Origin: an uncultured Clostridia bacterium
Lineage (GTDB): Bacteria > Bacillota > Clostridia > Oscillospirales > CAG-272
DNA: 37,756 bases
Assembly (NCBI GenBank): GCA_947588825.1
Contig: CANPZU010000024.1
Coordinates: forward strand, 1 to 37,756
Direction: 5' to 3'
Shown here one piece after another: positions 9,108 to 17,023 of this stretch; position 1 is the stretch's first letter; every line of letters begins with the position of its first letter. The notes below the pieces were generated by a model that worked only from the letters and a program-made list of their open reading frames with translations, did not search any database and was not told the origin of the DNA. Made by a program: the position numbers and the translations under genes.

Positions 9108-9793
9108 TGAAAGAGCACATTCGTTTTGATGTTATGACTCTCTTTCCCTCGCTTATAGACTGTGTGACAAGCGAAAGCGTCATAGGCAGAGCCCGCAAAG
9201 CGGGAATAATAGATGTAAGGTGCCACAACATAAGGGATTATTCGACCGACAAACACAGACGTGTGGACGACACTCCGTACGGAGGAGGAATGGGGATGCT
9301 TATGAGCGCTCCGCCGATTTACGCCTGCTATCAGGCGATAAGGCAAACGCTGTGCGGAAGGTCTGTCTGTGTTTACATGTCCCCGCAGGGTCAAAAACTC
9401 ACTCAAAAACTCGCCGGAGAGCTTGTGATGTACGATAATATCATTCTGCTTTGCGGCCACTACGAGGGAGTCGACCGCCGTGTGATCGATAAGATTGCCG
9501 ACATGGAGATATCGGCGGGCGATTATATCCTCACCGGGGGAGAACTGCCCGCCTGCATCCTTATAGACGCCGTGTCCCGACTTGTCAACGGAGTGCTTTC
9601 CGACAGCGAGTGTTATGAAAACGAGAGCATCGCTTCCGGAGCGTTAGAGTATCCGCAGTATACAAGGCCGTACGATTTTATGGGAGAAAGGGTACCCGAC
9701 GTGCTTTTATCGGGCGACCATGAAAAAATTGAAAAATGGCGGCGGGAACAGGCCCTCGCCATTACGATGAAAAACAGACCCGATCTATTCTGA
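9107..9793 (+). CDS. trmD: tRNA (guanine37-N1)-methyltransferase TrmD
   Basis: SPOUT-family enzyme that methylates N1 of G37 next to the anticodon using S-adenosylmethionine, preventing +1 frameshifts. The 228 aa cover the whole family. Seen: N-terminal FDVMTLFP, the RNA- and SAM-binding DDTPYGGGMGM, and the trefoil-knot stretch with CGHYEGVDRRV followed by SAGDYILTGGELP. The C-terminal helix ends in KNRPDLF. It is coupled to rimM. The usual rplS neighbour is not downstream here; a membrane protein follows after about 100 nt. Confidence 0.97.
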   Translation: MKEHIRFDVMTLFPSLIDCVTSESVIGRARKAGIIDVRCHNIRDYSTDKHRRVDDTPYGGGMGMLMSAPPIYACYQAIRQTLCGRSVCVYMSPQGQKLTQKLAGELVMYDNIILLCGHYEGVDRRVIDKIADMEISAGDYILTGGELPACILIDAVSRLVNGVLSDSECYENESIASGALEYPQYTRPYDFMGERVPDVLLSGDHEKIEKWRREQALAITMKNRPDLF

Positions 9794-9898
9794 TCAACGC
9801 TAAAATTTAAGAATTCAATATAAAAAATATAATAATACCGCAGTATGACCGACAAGCGGCAATCAAACGGAAAATATAAAAGGCAAAGGAGGACGGCC

Positions 9899-11887
9899 GT
9901 GAGCATGGCGCAAAAGCAAAAAAAGAAAAAAGCTTTCGGAATATTTCATGCGGCTGTAAACACCGTCACCGATGCGATATACAGCTTTGTTAAAAAGTCC
10001 TTTATCGGAAAGTTCTTCAGGTCGGGCGACCGTCTTAGCGCGCTTGTAAAGGAATCTGTTCTTATCGGTTTTATACTTAAAGCTGCGGGCTATGTTAAAG
10101 ACAAGCTGAAAAGACGTCCCAAGCGGGTCGTCGGAACCGAGGAATTCGGAAGAAACGTCGGAATATACAACGAAGCGTCGGTGAAATATCCTCTTAAAAC
10201 AAGGATAACCGGCGCGATTGAAAGCAGCTTTTTAGTCAACGCTTTTAAATCGCTGCTTTTGCGGCTTGTCGCGCTGCCCATGATGAGCGTGGGTATATTT
10301 CTTTTGGCGTTCGGTATGTCGGTGACCGCCACTCAGGCAATAACCCTGTTCTTATCTCAAACGCCGCTTTCCGCAATATTAACCCTCGGTCAGGGAATAA
10401 TTGTGCTTTTGTTTTCTCTTCCTGCGCTTATGAACAGAGATCAGACGGTTTACGATTGTCTCAGAGGGGGTATTTTCGGAAGCTTTCTTATATTCTCGGT
10501 TATGGGATGCAGTCACGAAAAGCAAGATATCAAAAAGTCGGACAATCAGTTCGGCGTGCTACTTTTTTGCCTCGGACTTTTATGCGGCATACTGACATTT
10601 AGATTTTCGGTCGTATCGATACTGCTCTTTTTGCTTATTTTGATATGCGCCGTAAGGGTTTTCTTTGTTCCCGAGTTCGGGGTGCTTTTGCTTATTTTTA
10701 TAGCTCCTCTTTATTCCTTGACCGATGATCCGGCGCTGTTTTGCGCGCTTACGGTCACGTACGTGGGCGTGTGTTATTTTATAAAAGCGGCGATGGGGAA
10801 AAGGACGATAGGCTTTACCTTTCTTGATTTCTGGGTGCTGCTTATCGCTCTTCTCACCGTTTTTTCCGTGCAAAATACAAGCCTGTTTAAGGACAGTCTG
10901 ATGTCCTCTCTCGTGAGCATATCGTTTATGCTGGCGTATTTTGTGATAAAGAATCTTATAAAGTCAAAAGAGTGGGTGGAGCGCAGTGTTAACGCATTTC
11001 TCGCCTCCTCGCTTTATGTCGCGATTTTCGCGCTGATACAGTCAATTTCCACCCTTAGTCTGTATACCGAGGGCGTCTTCGCTTCCGAGCATACTCTCGC
11101 GTGGTATATGAGCGCCGCGTTTATTGTGTCTATGTCAAAGGCACTGTCATCTGCCAAATATAAGCCTTGGTATTTGATTCTTATGATATTGCAGCTTGCA
11201 TGTGTGTTTGTCAGCGGTTCGGTATTTGCCATGCTCGTTCTTGCGGCCGCGGTAGTCGCCTTTTTCATGATATATTCAAGAAAAACGGTCGCTATAATCC
11301 TTCTTCTTATTCTTCTTATACCGGTTGTGTCATGTCTTGTCAGCGGATCTGACGTTTCAAAATTTATCACCTTTGTGACATACTCGGATGTTTCCCAAAG
11401 CTATAAGGTTCAGGTATGGGGCATAAGCTTGAAGGTAATAAGGGATCATTTGATTTTCGGTATAGGAACGGGTCAGGATGTGTTTATGGCCGCCTTTTCC
11501 TCATATACGTCTTCCGAGCTGCCCGTCCCCGCAAACAGCATGAGCCTTCTGCTGCAGATTCTTTTGCAGATAGGCATTTTCGGTTCGCTCTTTTTTGCTG
11601 CGGTGCTTATTATATATGCTGTAAGAACCTTTACGGTATATTGCAAAAAACGTGCGGACAAGGAGTATAGGATATGTTCTTTAGGCATATTTTTCGCCAT
11701 ATGCGCAATGATGGTTAGCGGCGTTTTCACATATGTGTGGGAGGAACCGATTATATGCCTGATGTTTTGGGTCCTTCTTGGACTCTCGGAATCGATGACA
11801 AGGATTGCCGATATGAGCACAAAGCAGCATTATGACTATCTTGAGAGTATTTCCAGCGACGTTACTATAACCTTCGGCGGCATCTGA
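9899..11887 (+). CDS. Polytopic membrane protein resembling O-antigen ligase/Wzy
   Basis: The protein is about 662 aa, with a basic cytoplasmic N-terminus of roughly 110 residues and then about 12 hydrophobic segments. A Wzy_C-like region lies at about residues 495-570, with KVQVWGISLKVI, then HLIFGIGTGQDVF, then a loop ending PANSMSLLLQ before ILLQIGIFG. Wzy/WaaL proteins join polysaccharide or lipid-linked glycans outside the membrane. Here the arginine and histidine usual at the equivalent spots appear to be Lys (about 503) and Ala (about 545). The start is GTG at 9899, 6 nt after a strong AAAGGAGG; the ATG at 9845 has no SD. Two DUF4330-like genes follow, so a shared envelope role is plausible. 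The function is inference. Confidence 0.65.
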   Translation: MSMAQKQKKKKAFGIFHAAVNTVTDAIYSFVKKSFIGKFFRSGDRLSALVKESVLIGFILKAAGYVKDKLKRRPKRVVGTEEFGRNVGIYNEASVKYPLKTRITGAIESSFLVNAFKSLLLRLVALPMMSVGIFLLAFGMSVTATQAITLFLSQTPLSAILTLGQGIIVLLFSLPALMNRDQTVYDCLRGGIFGSFLIFSVMGCSHEKQDIKKSDNQFGVLLFCLGLLCGILTFRFSVVSILLFLLILICAVRVFFVPEFGVLLLIFIAPLYSLTDDPALFCALTVTYVGVCYFIKAAMGKRTIGFTFLDFWVLLIALLTVFSVQNTSLFKDSLMSSLVSISFMLAYFVIKNLIKSKEWVERSVNAFLASSLYVAIFALIQSISTLSLYTEGVFASEHTLAWYMSAAFIVSMSKALSSAKYKPWYLILMILQLACVFVSGSVFAMLVLAAAVVAFFMIYSRKTVAIILLLILLIPVVSCLVSGSDVSKFITFVTYSDVSQSYKVQVWGISLKVIRDHLIFGIGTGQDVFMAAFSSYTSSELPVPANSMSLLLQILLQIGIFGSLFFAAVLIIYAVRTFTVYCKKRADKEYRICSLGIFFAICAMMVSGVFTYVWEEPIICLMFWVLLGLSESMTRIADMSTKQHYDYLESISSDVTITFGGI

Positions 11888-11949
11888 AATGTCGCACACT
11901 CCTTATAATTATTTAAAATATTCTTTTGGGAAGGATCGTTTTTACTTAT

Positions 11950-12534
11950 ATGAAAAGCGAAGAAAACGTAAAACAGAATAAAAGAAAGCTGAACGTTATT
12001 GATATAGTCATCATAATCATAGCCTCGTGCGGAGTGCTTGCCGTTATCATTTTCGCCTTCATGATGCTAAGAGGATCTTCGGGCGACTCAAACGGCGAGG
12101 GCGACTCAAAAGACGCGGGCGGCGCTTATGAATATGTGATAATGGTGCCTAAGATAAATACCGACCTTTACTCGATCACAAAGGGCGCGGATTATGTTGT
12201 CGGATGTCCGTCTCTTCAGGTGGGAGATACAGTTTACGAGAGGGAAAGTGGCAAGTCAATAGGTGAAATTATCTCAATAACATATAGGGAGCACCGTGAG
12301 CCGACAAATCGTTACGGAACAAACGGAGAGCTTATTTACGCTGATTATGTCGGATATATCGATCTTATTATTACTGTTGAGGCGGAGCCAGACGGCGATT
12401 TGGGCGTGCTTGAGGTCAACGGGTGCGAGCTGCGGGCCGGAGCGGATCTCAAGTTCAGGACATACGGCTTTTACGGTGACGGAAGCATAATATCGGTGGA
12501 TAAAGCGTCGGCGATTTCCGAGGGAGGCGAATGA
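11950..12534 (+). CDS. Membrane-anchored DUF4330-like protein (first of pair)
   Basis: The protein has 194 aa from the ATG at 11950. It has a short Lys-rich cytoplasmic end, then a signal-anchor helix that begins LNVIDIVIIIIAS. A Gly/Ser/Asp-rich linker follows, then a beta-rich extracytoplasmic domain with repeated hydrophobic strands and short GD turns (VGDTVYE, SIGEIISI). The N(V/I)ID start of the anchor and the strand pattern match DUF4330-type proteins, whose function is unknown. A TTG at 11926 would add 8 residues but has no SD; GGAAGGA sits 14 nt before the ATG. The next gene starts 1 nt after its stop and codes for a related protein. Confidence 0.65.
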   Translation: MKSEENVKQNKRKLNVIDIVIIIIASCGVLAVIIFAFMMLRGSSGDSNGEGDSKDAGGAYEYVIMVPKINTDLYSITKGADYVVGCPSLQVGDTVYERESGKSIGEIISITYREHREPTNRYGTNGELIYADYVGYIDLIITVEAEPDGDLGVLEVNGCELRAGADLKFRTYGFYGDGSIISVDKASAISEGGE

Positions 12535-12535
12535 T

Positions 12536-13012
12536 ATGAGTGAAAAACGCGGAGTGAGATTCAATATAATAGACTTTCTCATAATCGTGGCGGTGCTCGC
12601 CTCGCTGTTCGTTATCATATTCAGAGGCACTATCATCGATTTTATCGGCAAGGTAATTTACACCGAGGAGGCGACGGTGACGGTAAAGATTCAAAATCTT
12701 GACGCCGAGCAGATAGACATGATAAACACAGATGACACGCTTTACTGGAATGGCGAGCTTTTCGGAACGGTGGAAGACGTCAAATTTACTAACAGCCGCA
12801 CAGTAACGCTTAACGATGGCGGAGACTACCCGATTTTCGTTGACACGATAGACTCGGAGCATTTTGAAGTCGATTGTACGGTCAAAGTCAGGGGAGCTTT
12901 CTTTGACGACGGTTTTCATCTGTCCGGATCCTACTATTTGGGAGTCGGCAAAGTTTTAGAGCTTTATTCGGACAGCTTTTACTGTTCGGCAATAATTACT
13001 TCAATAGCCTAA
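12536..13012 (+). CDS. Membrane-anchored DUF4330-like protein (second of pair)
   Basis: The 158 aa protein has the same plan as its upstream neighbour: a basic tip, an anchor helix opening FNIIDFLIIVAVL, then an extracytoplasmic beta domain (TVTVKIQNLD, then a D-x-L-Y-W-N-G-E-L-FGTVEDV stretch typical of DUF4330). It starts 1 nt after the previous stop with GGGAGGCG as SD, so the two are translated together and probably form a paralogous pair or heteromer outside the membrane. The family has no established function. A low-GC inverted repeat covers its stop codon. Confidence 0.7.
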   Translation: MSEKRGVRFNIIDFLIIVAVLASLFVIIFRGTIIDFIGKVIYTEEATVTVKIQNLDAEQIDMINTDDTLYWNGELFGTVEDVKFTNSRTVTLNDGGDYPIFVDTIDSEHFEVDCTVKVRGAFFDDGFHLSGSYYLGVGKVLELYSDSFYCSAIITSIA

Positions 13013-13040
13013 AAAAATATTTTTTTCTTAAAAGCTATTG
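13002..13040 (+). terminator. A/T-rich hairpin at the end of the DUF4330 operon
   Basis: CAATAGC (13002-13008) pairs with GCTATTG (13034-13040) around an A7-TA-T7 core. It spans the stop codon and touches the -35 box of the ptsH promoter. The low GC and the absence of a T run after the outer stem make it a weak terminator candidate. It could also be an operator. Confidence 0.4.
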
Positions 13041-13066
13041 ATTTTAAGCCTGATATTTGCTATAAT
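13038..13066 (+). promoter_or_regulatory. Promoter of ptsH
   Basis: TTGATT (13038-13043), a 17-nt spacer and TATAAT (13061-13066) are present, with TGC just before the -10 giving an extended -10 (TGN). The start is expected near 13073. The strong promoter fits the high HPr levels known in Bacillota. Confidence 0.85.
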
Positions 13067-13118
13067 AAGCATAAAGTATTTCAAGAACTCAGATTTATTG
13101 ATGAACGGAGTGTCGATA

Positions 13119-13382
13119 ATGGTATCACGTGAAATAACAGTCAAAAATTCCGTGGGGCTTCATGCAAGACCCGCTACATTGTTCATTCAGAAAGCAAATT
13201 CCTATAAAAGCTCTGTGTTGGTGGAAAAAGGCGAGAAAAGAGTGAATGCCAAGAGTCTGCTCGGCGTATTGTATCTCGGTATCGACAAGGATATGTCCAT
13301 CACGCTTATCGCCGACGGTCCCGATGAGCAGGAGGCGCTTGAAGGCCTTTGCGAACTTATTTCAGACGGTCTTGCAGAGTAA
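13119..13382 (+). CDS. ptsH: Phosphocarrier protein HPr
   Basis: Central phosphocarrier of the sugar phosphotransferase system, passing phosphate from enzyme I to the sugar-specific EIIA proteins. The 87 aa protein has the phosphorylated His15 within GLHARPA and the regulatory Ser46 in AKSLLGV. Ser46 is the site of HPr kinase, so this should be the catabolite-repression form and not an NPr-type paralogue. The start is the ATG at 13119, 8 nt after GGAG. An upstream in-frame TTG (13038) lies inside the promoter and cannot be used. The gene is monocistronic: its own promoter and terminator flank it, and enzyme I (ptsI) is not next to it. Confidence 0.95.
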   Translation: MVSREITVKNSVGLHARPATLFIQKANSYKSSVLVEKGEKRVNAKSLLGVLYLGIDKDMSITLIADGPDEQEALEGLCELISDGLAE

Positions 13383-13398
13383 ATACGATCGAAAGAAG

Positions 13399-13433
13399 AA
13401 GCAGGCTGCTTAAACAGTAGTCTGCTTATTTTT
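13399..13433 (+). terminator. Intrinsic terminator of ptsH
   Basis: AAGCAGGCTGCT (13399-13410) and AGTAGTCTGCTT (13416-13427) form a continuous 12-bp stem, counting G-T pairs, around a 5-nt loop. ATTTTT follows. It ends only 5 nt before the uvrC start codon. Confidence 0.85.
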
Positions 13434-13438
13434 GTAAA

Positions 13439-15280
13439 ATGTCAGAAACAGAAAGAAAATCTTTAAAGCAACTCAGAGAAAAAGCGAACGCGCTGCCGGC
13501 TTCTCCGGGAGTTTATATCATGTACGGAGCCTCGGGCAAGGTCATATACGTTGGAAAATCAAAGGCTTTGCACTTTCGGGTATCGCAGTATTTTCAAGAC
13601 GGCGAGAAAAACCTGAAAACTGCCCGTATGGTATCCGAAGTGCGCGACTTTGACATAATGCGCACAGATACCGAGATTGAAGCTCTTGCCCTTGAAAACA
13701 AGCTTATAAAGCTTCATAAGCCAAAGTACAATATAAGACTCAAGGACGCAAAAAGCTACCCCTATATCAGGGCTGACGTGCTCGGCGATTATCCGACTCT
13801 TACCGTCACGAGAAAACGCGTTTCGGACGGCGCTAAGTACTTCGGACCTTATTCGGGCACGGGAGTCGCTTGGGGTATAGTAAAGACGGCTCAAAAGAGC
13901 TTCGGTCTGCCCGTCTGCAAATACCGCTTTCCCGAAAGCATAGGCAAGGTGCGCCCCTGCCTTTACAGTCATATCGGTCAGTGCTGCGCTCCTTGCACGG
14001 GCAATGTGTCAAAGCAGGAGTATAAGGAAAATTTCAAAGAAGTGCTGACATTTCTAAAGGGCTCCTTTGCAAATACAAAAGACGAGCTTGAGAAGAAGAT
14101 GAAATACGCTTCTTCGAATCTAATGTTCGAAGCGGCGGCAATATACCGCGATCGGATAAACGTCATAAAAAATTTGTGGGAAAAACAAAAGGTCGTGGGT
14201 GCGCCCGAGGACGAATACGACATTTTGTCCCTTTACGCGGACAACACCTGCGCTTGTCTTGCGATTTACTGCGTGCGCGACGGAGCGGTGATAGATTCTG
14301 ACAACTATATTTTCGGGGCGGAGCAGATAGTAAACGACGATACCTTAGCGGCGTTCATCTTTGACATGTATTCAAGAAGGGAGTACATCCCGAAAACTCT
14401 GCTGCTTGGATTTGAGCTTTCAAAAGAAACGCTTTCGCTGCTTTCCCAATTTCTCAGCGAAACCTCAGAAAGCAAGGTCGTGCTCAAGCACCCTCAAAAG
14501 GGAGTGCTGAAAAAACTGTGCGAAATGGTGGAGGAAAACGCCGCGCTTCACGCAAAGCAGTATGTTTTCGAAAGCGAAAAGGACTCGGCGGTACTTATAA
14601 GGCTTGCCGAGCTTGCGGGACTTGAGGTCGTACCTGAGAATATCGAGTCCGTGGATATATCAAACTACGGTTCGGACAACATAACGGCGGGACTTATAAG
14701 CATTGTCGACGGTAAATTCAAAAAAAGCGGTTATAGGGTATACAAAATAAAGGGCACCGATTCTCAGGACGACTACGCATCAATGTGCGAGGCGCTTGAG
14801 CGCAGAGCTGCCCATGCAAGCGAAAATCCTCTTCCGGATCTTTTCCTGCTCGACGGAGGAAAAGGGCATGTGCTTGCGGTAAAAGAACTGTTTAAAAAAC
14901 TCAATATCGATGTCCCGATTCTCGGCATGGTCAAGGACGAGCACCATAAGACCCGCACTCTTACGGACGGCGAAAGGGAAATAGGGATAAAGAGAGAGCA
15001 GTCGGTATTCGTGTTTATATACAAAATCCAAGAGGAAGTGCACCGTTTTGCCATTTCAAGAATGAAAAGCGCCAAGGAAAAGACCCTCAAGCGTTCGGTG
15101 CTTGAAAATATAAAGGGTATAGGGCAAAAGAAGGCGATACTGATACTTGCAAATCTCAAAACAATAAGCGCCGTAAAGGACGCTGATATAGAAACGCTTG
15201 AAGCTATAAAAGGAATATCCAAAAGGGATGCCGAGAGCATTTACAATTATTATCACGGTGAAAGGCAAAAGAAAGAATGA
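13439..15280 (+). CDS. uvrC: Excinuclease ABC subunit C (UvrC)
   Basis: Makes the 3' and 5' incisions on either side of a DNA lesion in nucleotide-excision repair, together with UvrB. The 613 aa comprise a GIY-YIG nuclease (GVYIM at 24-28, IYVGKS at 36-41), a Cys-rich stretch near 175-190, and a UVR motif (about 207-242) that binds UvrB. An RNase H-like endonuclease domain has SVDISNYG and LLDGGKGH, and a C-terminal helix-hairpin-helix has IKGIGQKKA and IKGISKRDA. The start is fixed by the family N-terminus; no other start codon is available before the GIY-YIG motif. No SD is visible, because the ATG stands 5 nt after the ptsH terminator. Its stop overlaps the rsmD start (ATGA). Confidence 0.97.
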   Translation: MSETERKSLKQLREKANALPASPGVYIMYGASGKVIYVGKSKALHFRVSQYFQDGEKNLKTARMVSEVRDFDIMRTDTEIEALALENKLIKLHKPKYNIRLKDAKSYPYIRADVLGDYPTLTVTRKRVSDGAKYFGPYSGTGVAWGIVKTAQKSFGLPVCKYRFPESIGKVRPCLYSHIGQCCAPCTGNVSKQEYKENFKEVLTFLKGSFANTKDELEKKMKYASSNLMFEAAAIYRDRINVIKNLWEKQKVVGAPEDEYDILSLYADNTCACLAIYCVRDGAVIDSDNYIFGAEQIVNDDTLAAFIFDMYSRREYIPKTLLLGFELSKETLSLLSQFLSETSESKVVLKHPQKGVLKKLCEMVEENAALHAKQYVFESEKDSAVLIRLAELAGLEVVPENIESVDISNYGSDNITAGLISIVDGKFKKSGYRVYKIKGTDSQDDYASMCEALERRAAHASENPLPDLFLLDGGKGHVLAVKELFKKLNIDVPILGMVKDEHHKTRTLTDGEREIGIKREQSVFVFIYKIQEEVHRFAISRMKSAKEKTLKRSVLENIKGIGQKKAILILANLKTISAVKDADIETLEAIKGISKRDAESIYNYYHGERQKKE

Positions 15281-15861
15281 GAATAATAACGGGAAGCGCC
15301 AAGGGAACAAGGCTTGAAACCCTTGAGGGAGACGATATAACAAGGCCGACCGGGGAGCGGGTGAAGGAAGCGATCTTTTCGATGATACAGTTCGACATCG
15401 AGGGGCGAAAGGTACTTGACCTTTTCGGCGGGTCGGGGCAGCTCGCGCTTGAAGCTCTTTCAAGAGGCGCGGCGCTTGCGGTAATATGCGACGCAGATAA
15501 AAGAGCGACCGACATAATAAAGAAAAACGCGCAAAAAACAAAGCTGTATGAAAAGACGAGAATATTGACGACGGACTGTAAAAATCTCTTAAGGAGCTTT
15601 GCGGGAAAAGAAAGATTTGATCTCGTCTTTCTTGATCCGCCTTACGCTACCTCCCTTATTCACGAGACGTTGCCCCTTCTTATAAAATACGATCTTTTGA
15701 ATCGCAGCGCGCATGTCGTCTGTGAAAGCGACAGACAGGACGCCTTTTCATGCGAGGGATTGGAACTCAAAAGATTTTACAAATACGGCAAGGTGTATAT
15801 AACCCTGCTGAGAAAAGGAAGTGAAATTTATGAAGAGAGCGCTGATAACGGGCAGCTTTGA
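15277..15861 (+). CDS. rsmD: 16S rRNA (guanine966-N2)-methyltransferase RsmD
   Basis: Methylates G966 of 16S rRNA in the assembled 30S head with S-adenosylmethionine. It is 194 aa, with the opening RIITGSAKG, the SAM-binding loop DLFGGSG (48-54) and the catalytic DPPY (121-124), as in all RsmD proteins. Its start overlaps the uvrC stop by 4 nt. Its 3' end overlaps coaD by 32 nt in another frame, so the last 10 residues are encoded within the coaD start. rsmD-coaD pairing is widespread in bacteria. Confidence 0.94.
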   Translation: MRIITGSAKGTRLETLEGDDITRPTGERVKEAIFSMIQFDIEGRKVLDLFGGSGQLALEALSRGAALAVICDADKRATDIIKKNAQKTKLYEKTRILTTDCKNLLRSFAGKERFDLVFLDPPYATSLIHETLPLLIKYDLLNRSAHVVCESDRQDAFSCEGLELKRFYKYGKVYITLLRKGSEIYEESADNGQL

Positions 15862-16288
15862 TCCCCCGACAAAGGGTCACTACGACCTTATAAAAAGGAG
15901 CGCCGCGATTTTTGATGAGGTCATTGTCTGTTTGTGCGTGAACAGCGAGAAAAAATACATGTTTCCGCTTAAAAAAAGGGAAGAGATGCTGAGTGTTATG
16001 TGCCGGGATATAAGAGGCGTGCGCGTCGATAAAACAGACGGACTCGTCGCAAAATACGCGGCGGACAACGGCGTTTCTGTAATAATCAAAGGCGCGCGAA
16101 ACGGCTCCGATTTCGAGTATGAAAAGATGCTGAACTCGGTCAACATGTCAATTTGCCCTATAGAAACGATGATACTTCCGACGCGCCCCGAACTTGAACA
16201 CATTTCCTCACTGACCGCAAGGGAGATGATAAAGCACGGCGGACCGCTTGAAGAATATCTGACTTTTGATGTGATCGCTTTGCTGTAA
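15830..16288 (+). CDS. coaD: Phosphopantetheine adenylyltransferase CoaD
   Basis: Transfers AMP from ATP to 4'-phosphopantetheine to form dephospho-CoA, the penultimate step of coenzyme A synthesis. The 152 aa protein is slightly short of the usual 160. It keeps the nucleotidyltransferase T/HxGH-type site (GSFDPPTKGH), the second motif near ISSLTARE (usually ISSTxVRE) and the KGARNGSDFEYE segment. The start is the ATG at 15830, 9 nt after AAGGAAG; an in-frame GTG at 15821 touches the SD. It is the last gene of the uvrC-rsmD-coaD unit. Confidence 0.94.
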   Translation: MKRALITGSFDPPTKGHYDLIKRSAAIFDEVIVCLCVNSEKKYMFPLKKREEMLSVMCRDIRGVRVDKTDGLVAKYAADNGVSVIIKGARNGSDFEYEKMLNSVNMSICPIETMILPTRPELEHISSLTAREMIKHGGPLEEYLTFDVIALL

Positions 16289-16333
16289 GGATAAGCTTTT
16301 CCATAATACGATTTTTAGCTTCCGCTTATATCT

Positions 16334-16373
16334 AAAAAAAGTACACACATTTTCGTTTTGTGTGTACTTTTTA
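16334..16373 (+). terminator. Intrinsic terminator after coaD
   Basis: GTACACACA (16341-16349) pairs with TGTGTGTAC (16359-16367), extended by A7 against T5. A wider outer stem, TTCCGCTTA (16320-16328) against TAAGCGGAA (16380-16388), encloses it. The A run also allows some stopping in the other direction. Confidence 0.9.
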
Positions 16374-16499
16374 TTTGCTTTAAGCGGAAATTAATAGCAA
16401 AAAAGAACATAAATTCAAAATGCCTTGAATTGATGTAAAAATGTGTTTTGAGATGATGAAAAAAACGTTAAATCATCAAAATTGCTTATACGATTGTAC

Positions 16500-16528
16500 T
16501 TGATTTCACGCGAGAAGGGTTATATAAT
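16500..16528 (+). promoter_or_regulatory. Promoter of the dcw (mraZ) cluster
   Basis: TTGATT (16500-16505), a 17-nt spacer and TATAAT (16523-16528) give a start near 16535, exactly where the MraZ-type repeats begin. The 125 bp between the coaD terminator and this promoter are AT-rich, with a few imperfect inverted repeats and no ORF. Confidence 0.85.
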
Positions 16529-16535
16529 CATCTCA

Positions 16536-16561
16536 GTGGAGATCTTGGGAGCGAAAGGGAG
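16536..16561 (+). promoter_or_regulatory. MraZ operator: three GGAG repeats at 10-bp spacing
   Basis: GTGGAG (16536), TGGGAG (16546) and AGGGAG (16556) recur every 10 bp, one helical turn. MraZ is known to bind three or four TGGGN repeats spaced by 5 nt in its own promoter; this is the same spacing. Here the repeats lie at about +1 to +27, and the third one also serves as the mraZ ribosome site. Confidence 0.75.
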
Positions 16562-16572
16562 CGTGAGTGATT

Positions 16573-16995
16573 ATGCGTGGAACACAAAGGCATACAATAG
16601 ACAGCAAAAACCGTCTGTTTGTGCCCTCAAAATACCGTGAAGAACTCGGCGCCCAAGTCGTGGTAGCCAAAAGTCTAACGTCGACATGTATAAGGGTTTA
16701 CAGCGCGGAAAGCTGGAAACACTTTGAAGAGGAGCTGAACAGCTTTTCGGACTTAGGTTCCTATTACGAGCTTATTGAATGGGTCTATGCCAATTCCGAA
16801 GACGGGGAGATAGATTCGCAGGGCAGATTGGCGCTTCCAGCGGAGTATCTTAAATACGCTTCAATAACAAAAAACATAGTAAGCACCGGGGTCAGGGACC
16901 ATATGGAAATATGGAACGAAGAGATTTTTGACAGTAAGATGCAGAACACCAACGTGGACGAGCTCAGAAAGCTTCTTATAGCCCGCGGAATGTGA
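16573..16995 (+). CDS. mraZ: Transcriptional regulator MraZ
   Basis: DNA-binding ring-forming regulator at the head of dcw clusters, repressing its own operon in the bacteria studied. It has 140 aa with two AbrB-like halves carrying the family DxxxR motifs: DSKNR near residue 10 and DSQGR near residue 80. The start is the ATG at 16573, matching the usual M-x-R-G-T opening; a GTG at 16567 in frame is less likely. The SD lies in the third operator repeat. rsmH follows 28 nt later. Confidence 0.95.
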   Translation: MRGTQRHTIDSKNRLFVPSKYREELGAQVVVAKSLTSTCIRVYSAESWKHFEEELNSFSDLGSYYELIEWVYANSEDGEIDSQGRLALPAEYLKYASITKNIVSTGVRDHMEIWNEEIFDSKMQNTNVDELRKLLIARGM

Positions 16996-17023
16996 GTCCG
17001 GTCAAAGGAAGGCCAAAGCGGGA

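Noticed and set aside
9845..9898. ATG at 9845 as the start of the ligase-like gene
   Set aside because: No SD precedes it, while GTG 9899 has AAAGGAGG at ideal spacing.
15056..15541. 161 aa minus-strand frame across uvrC-rsmD
   Set aside because: It is antisense to two well-conserved genes and has low-complexity composition.
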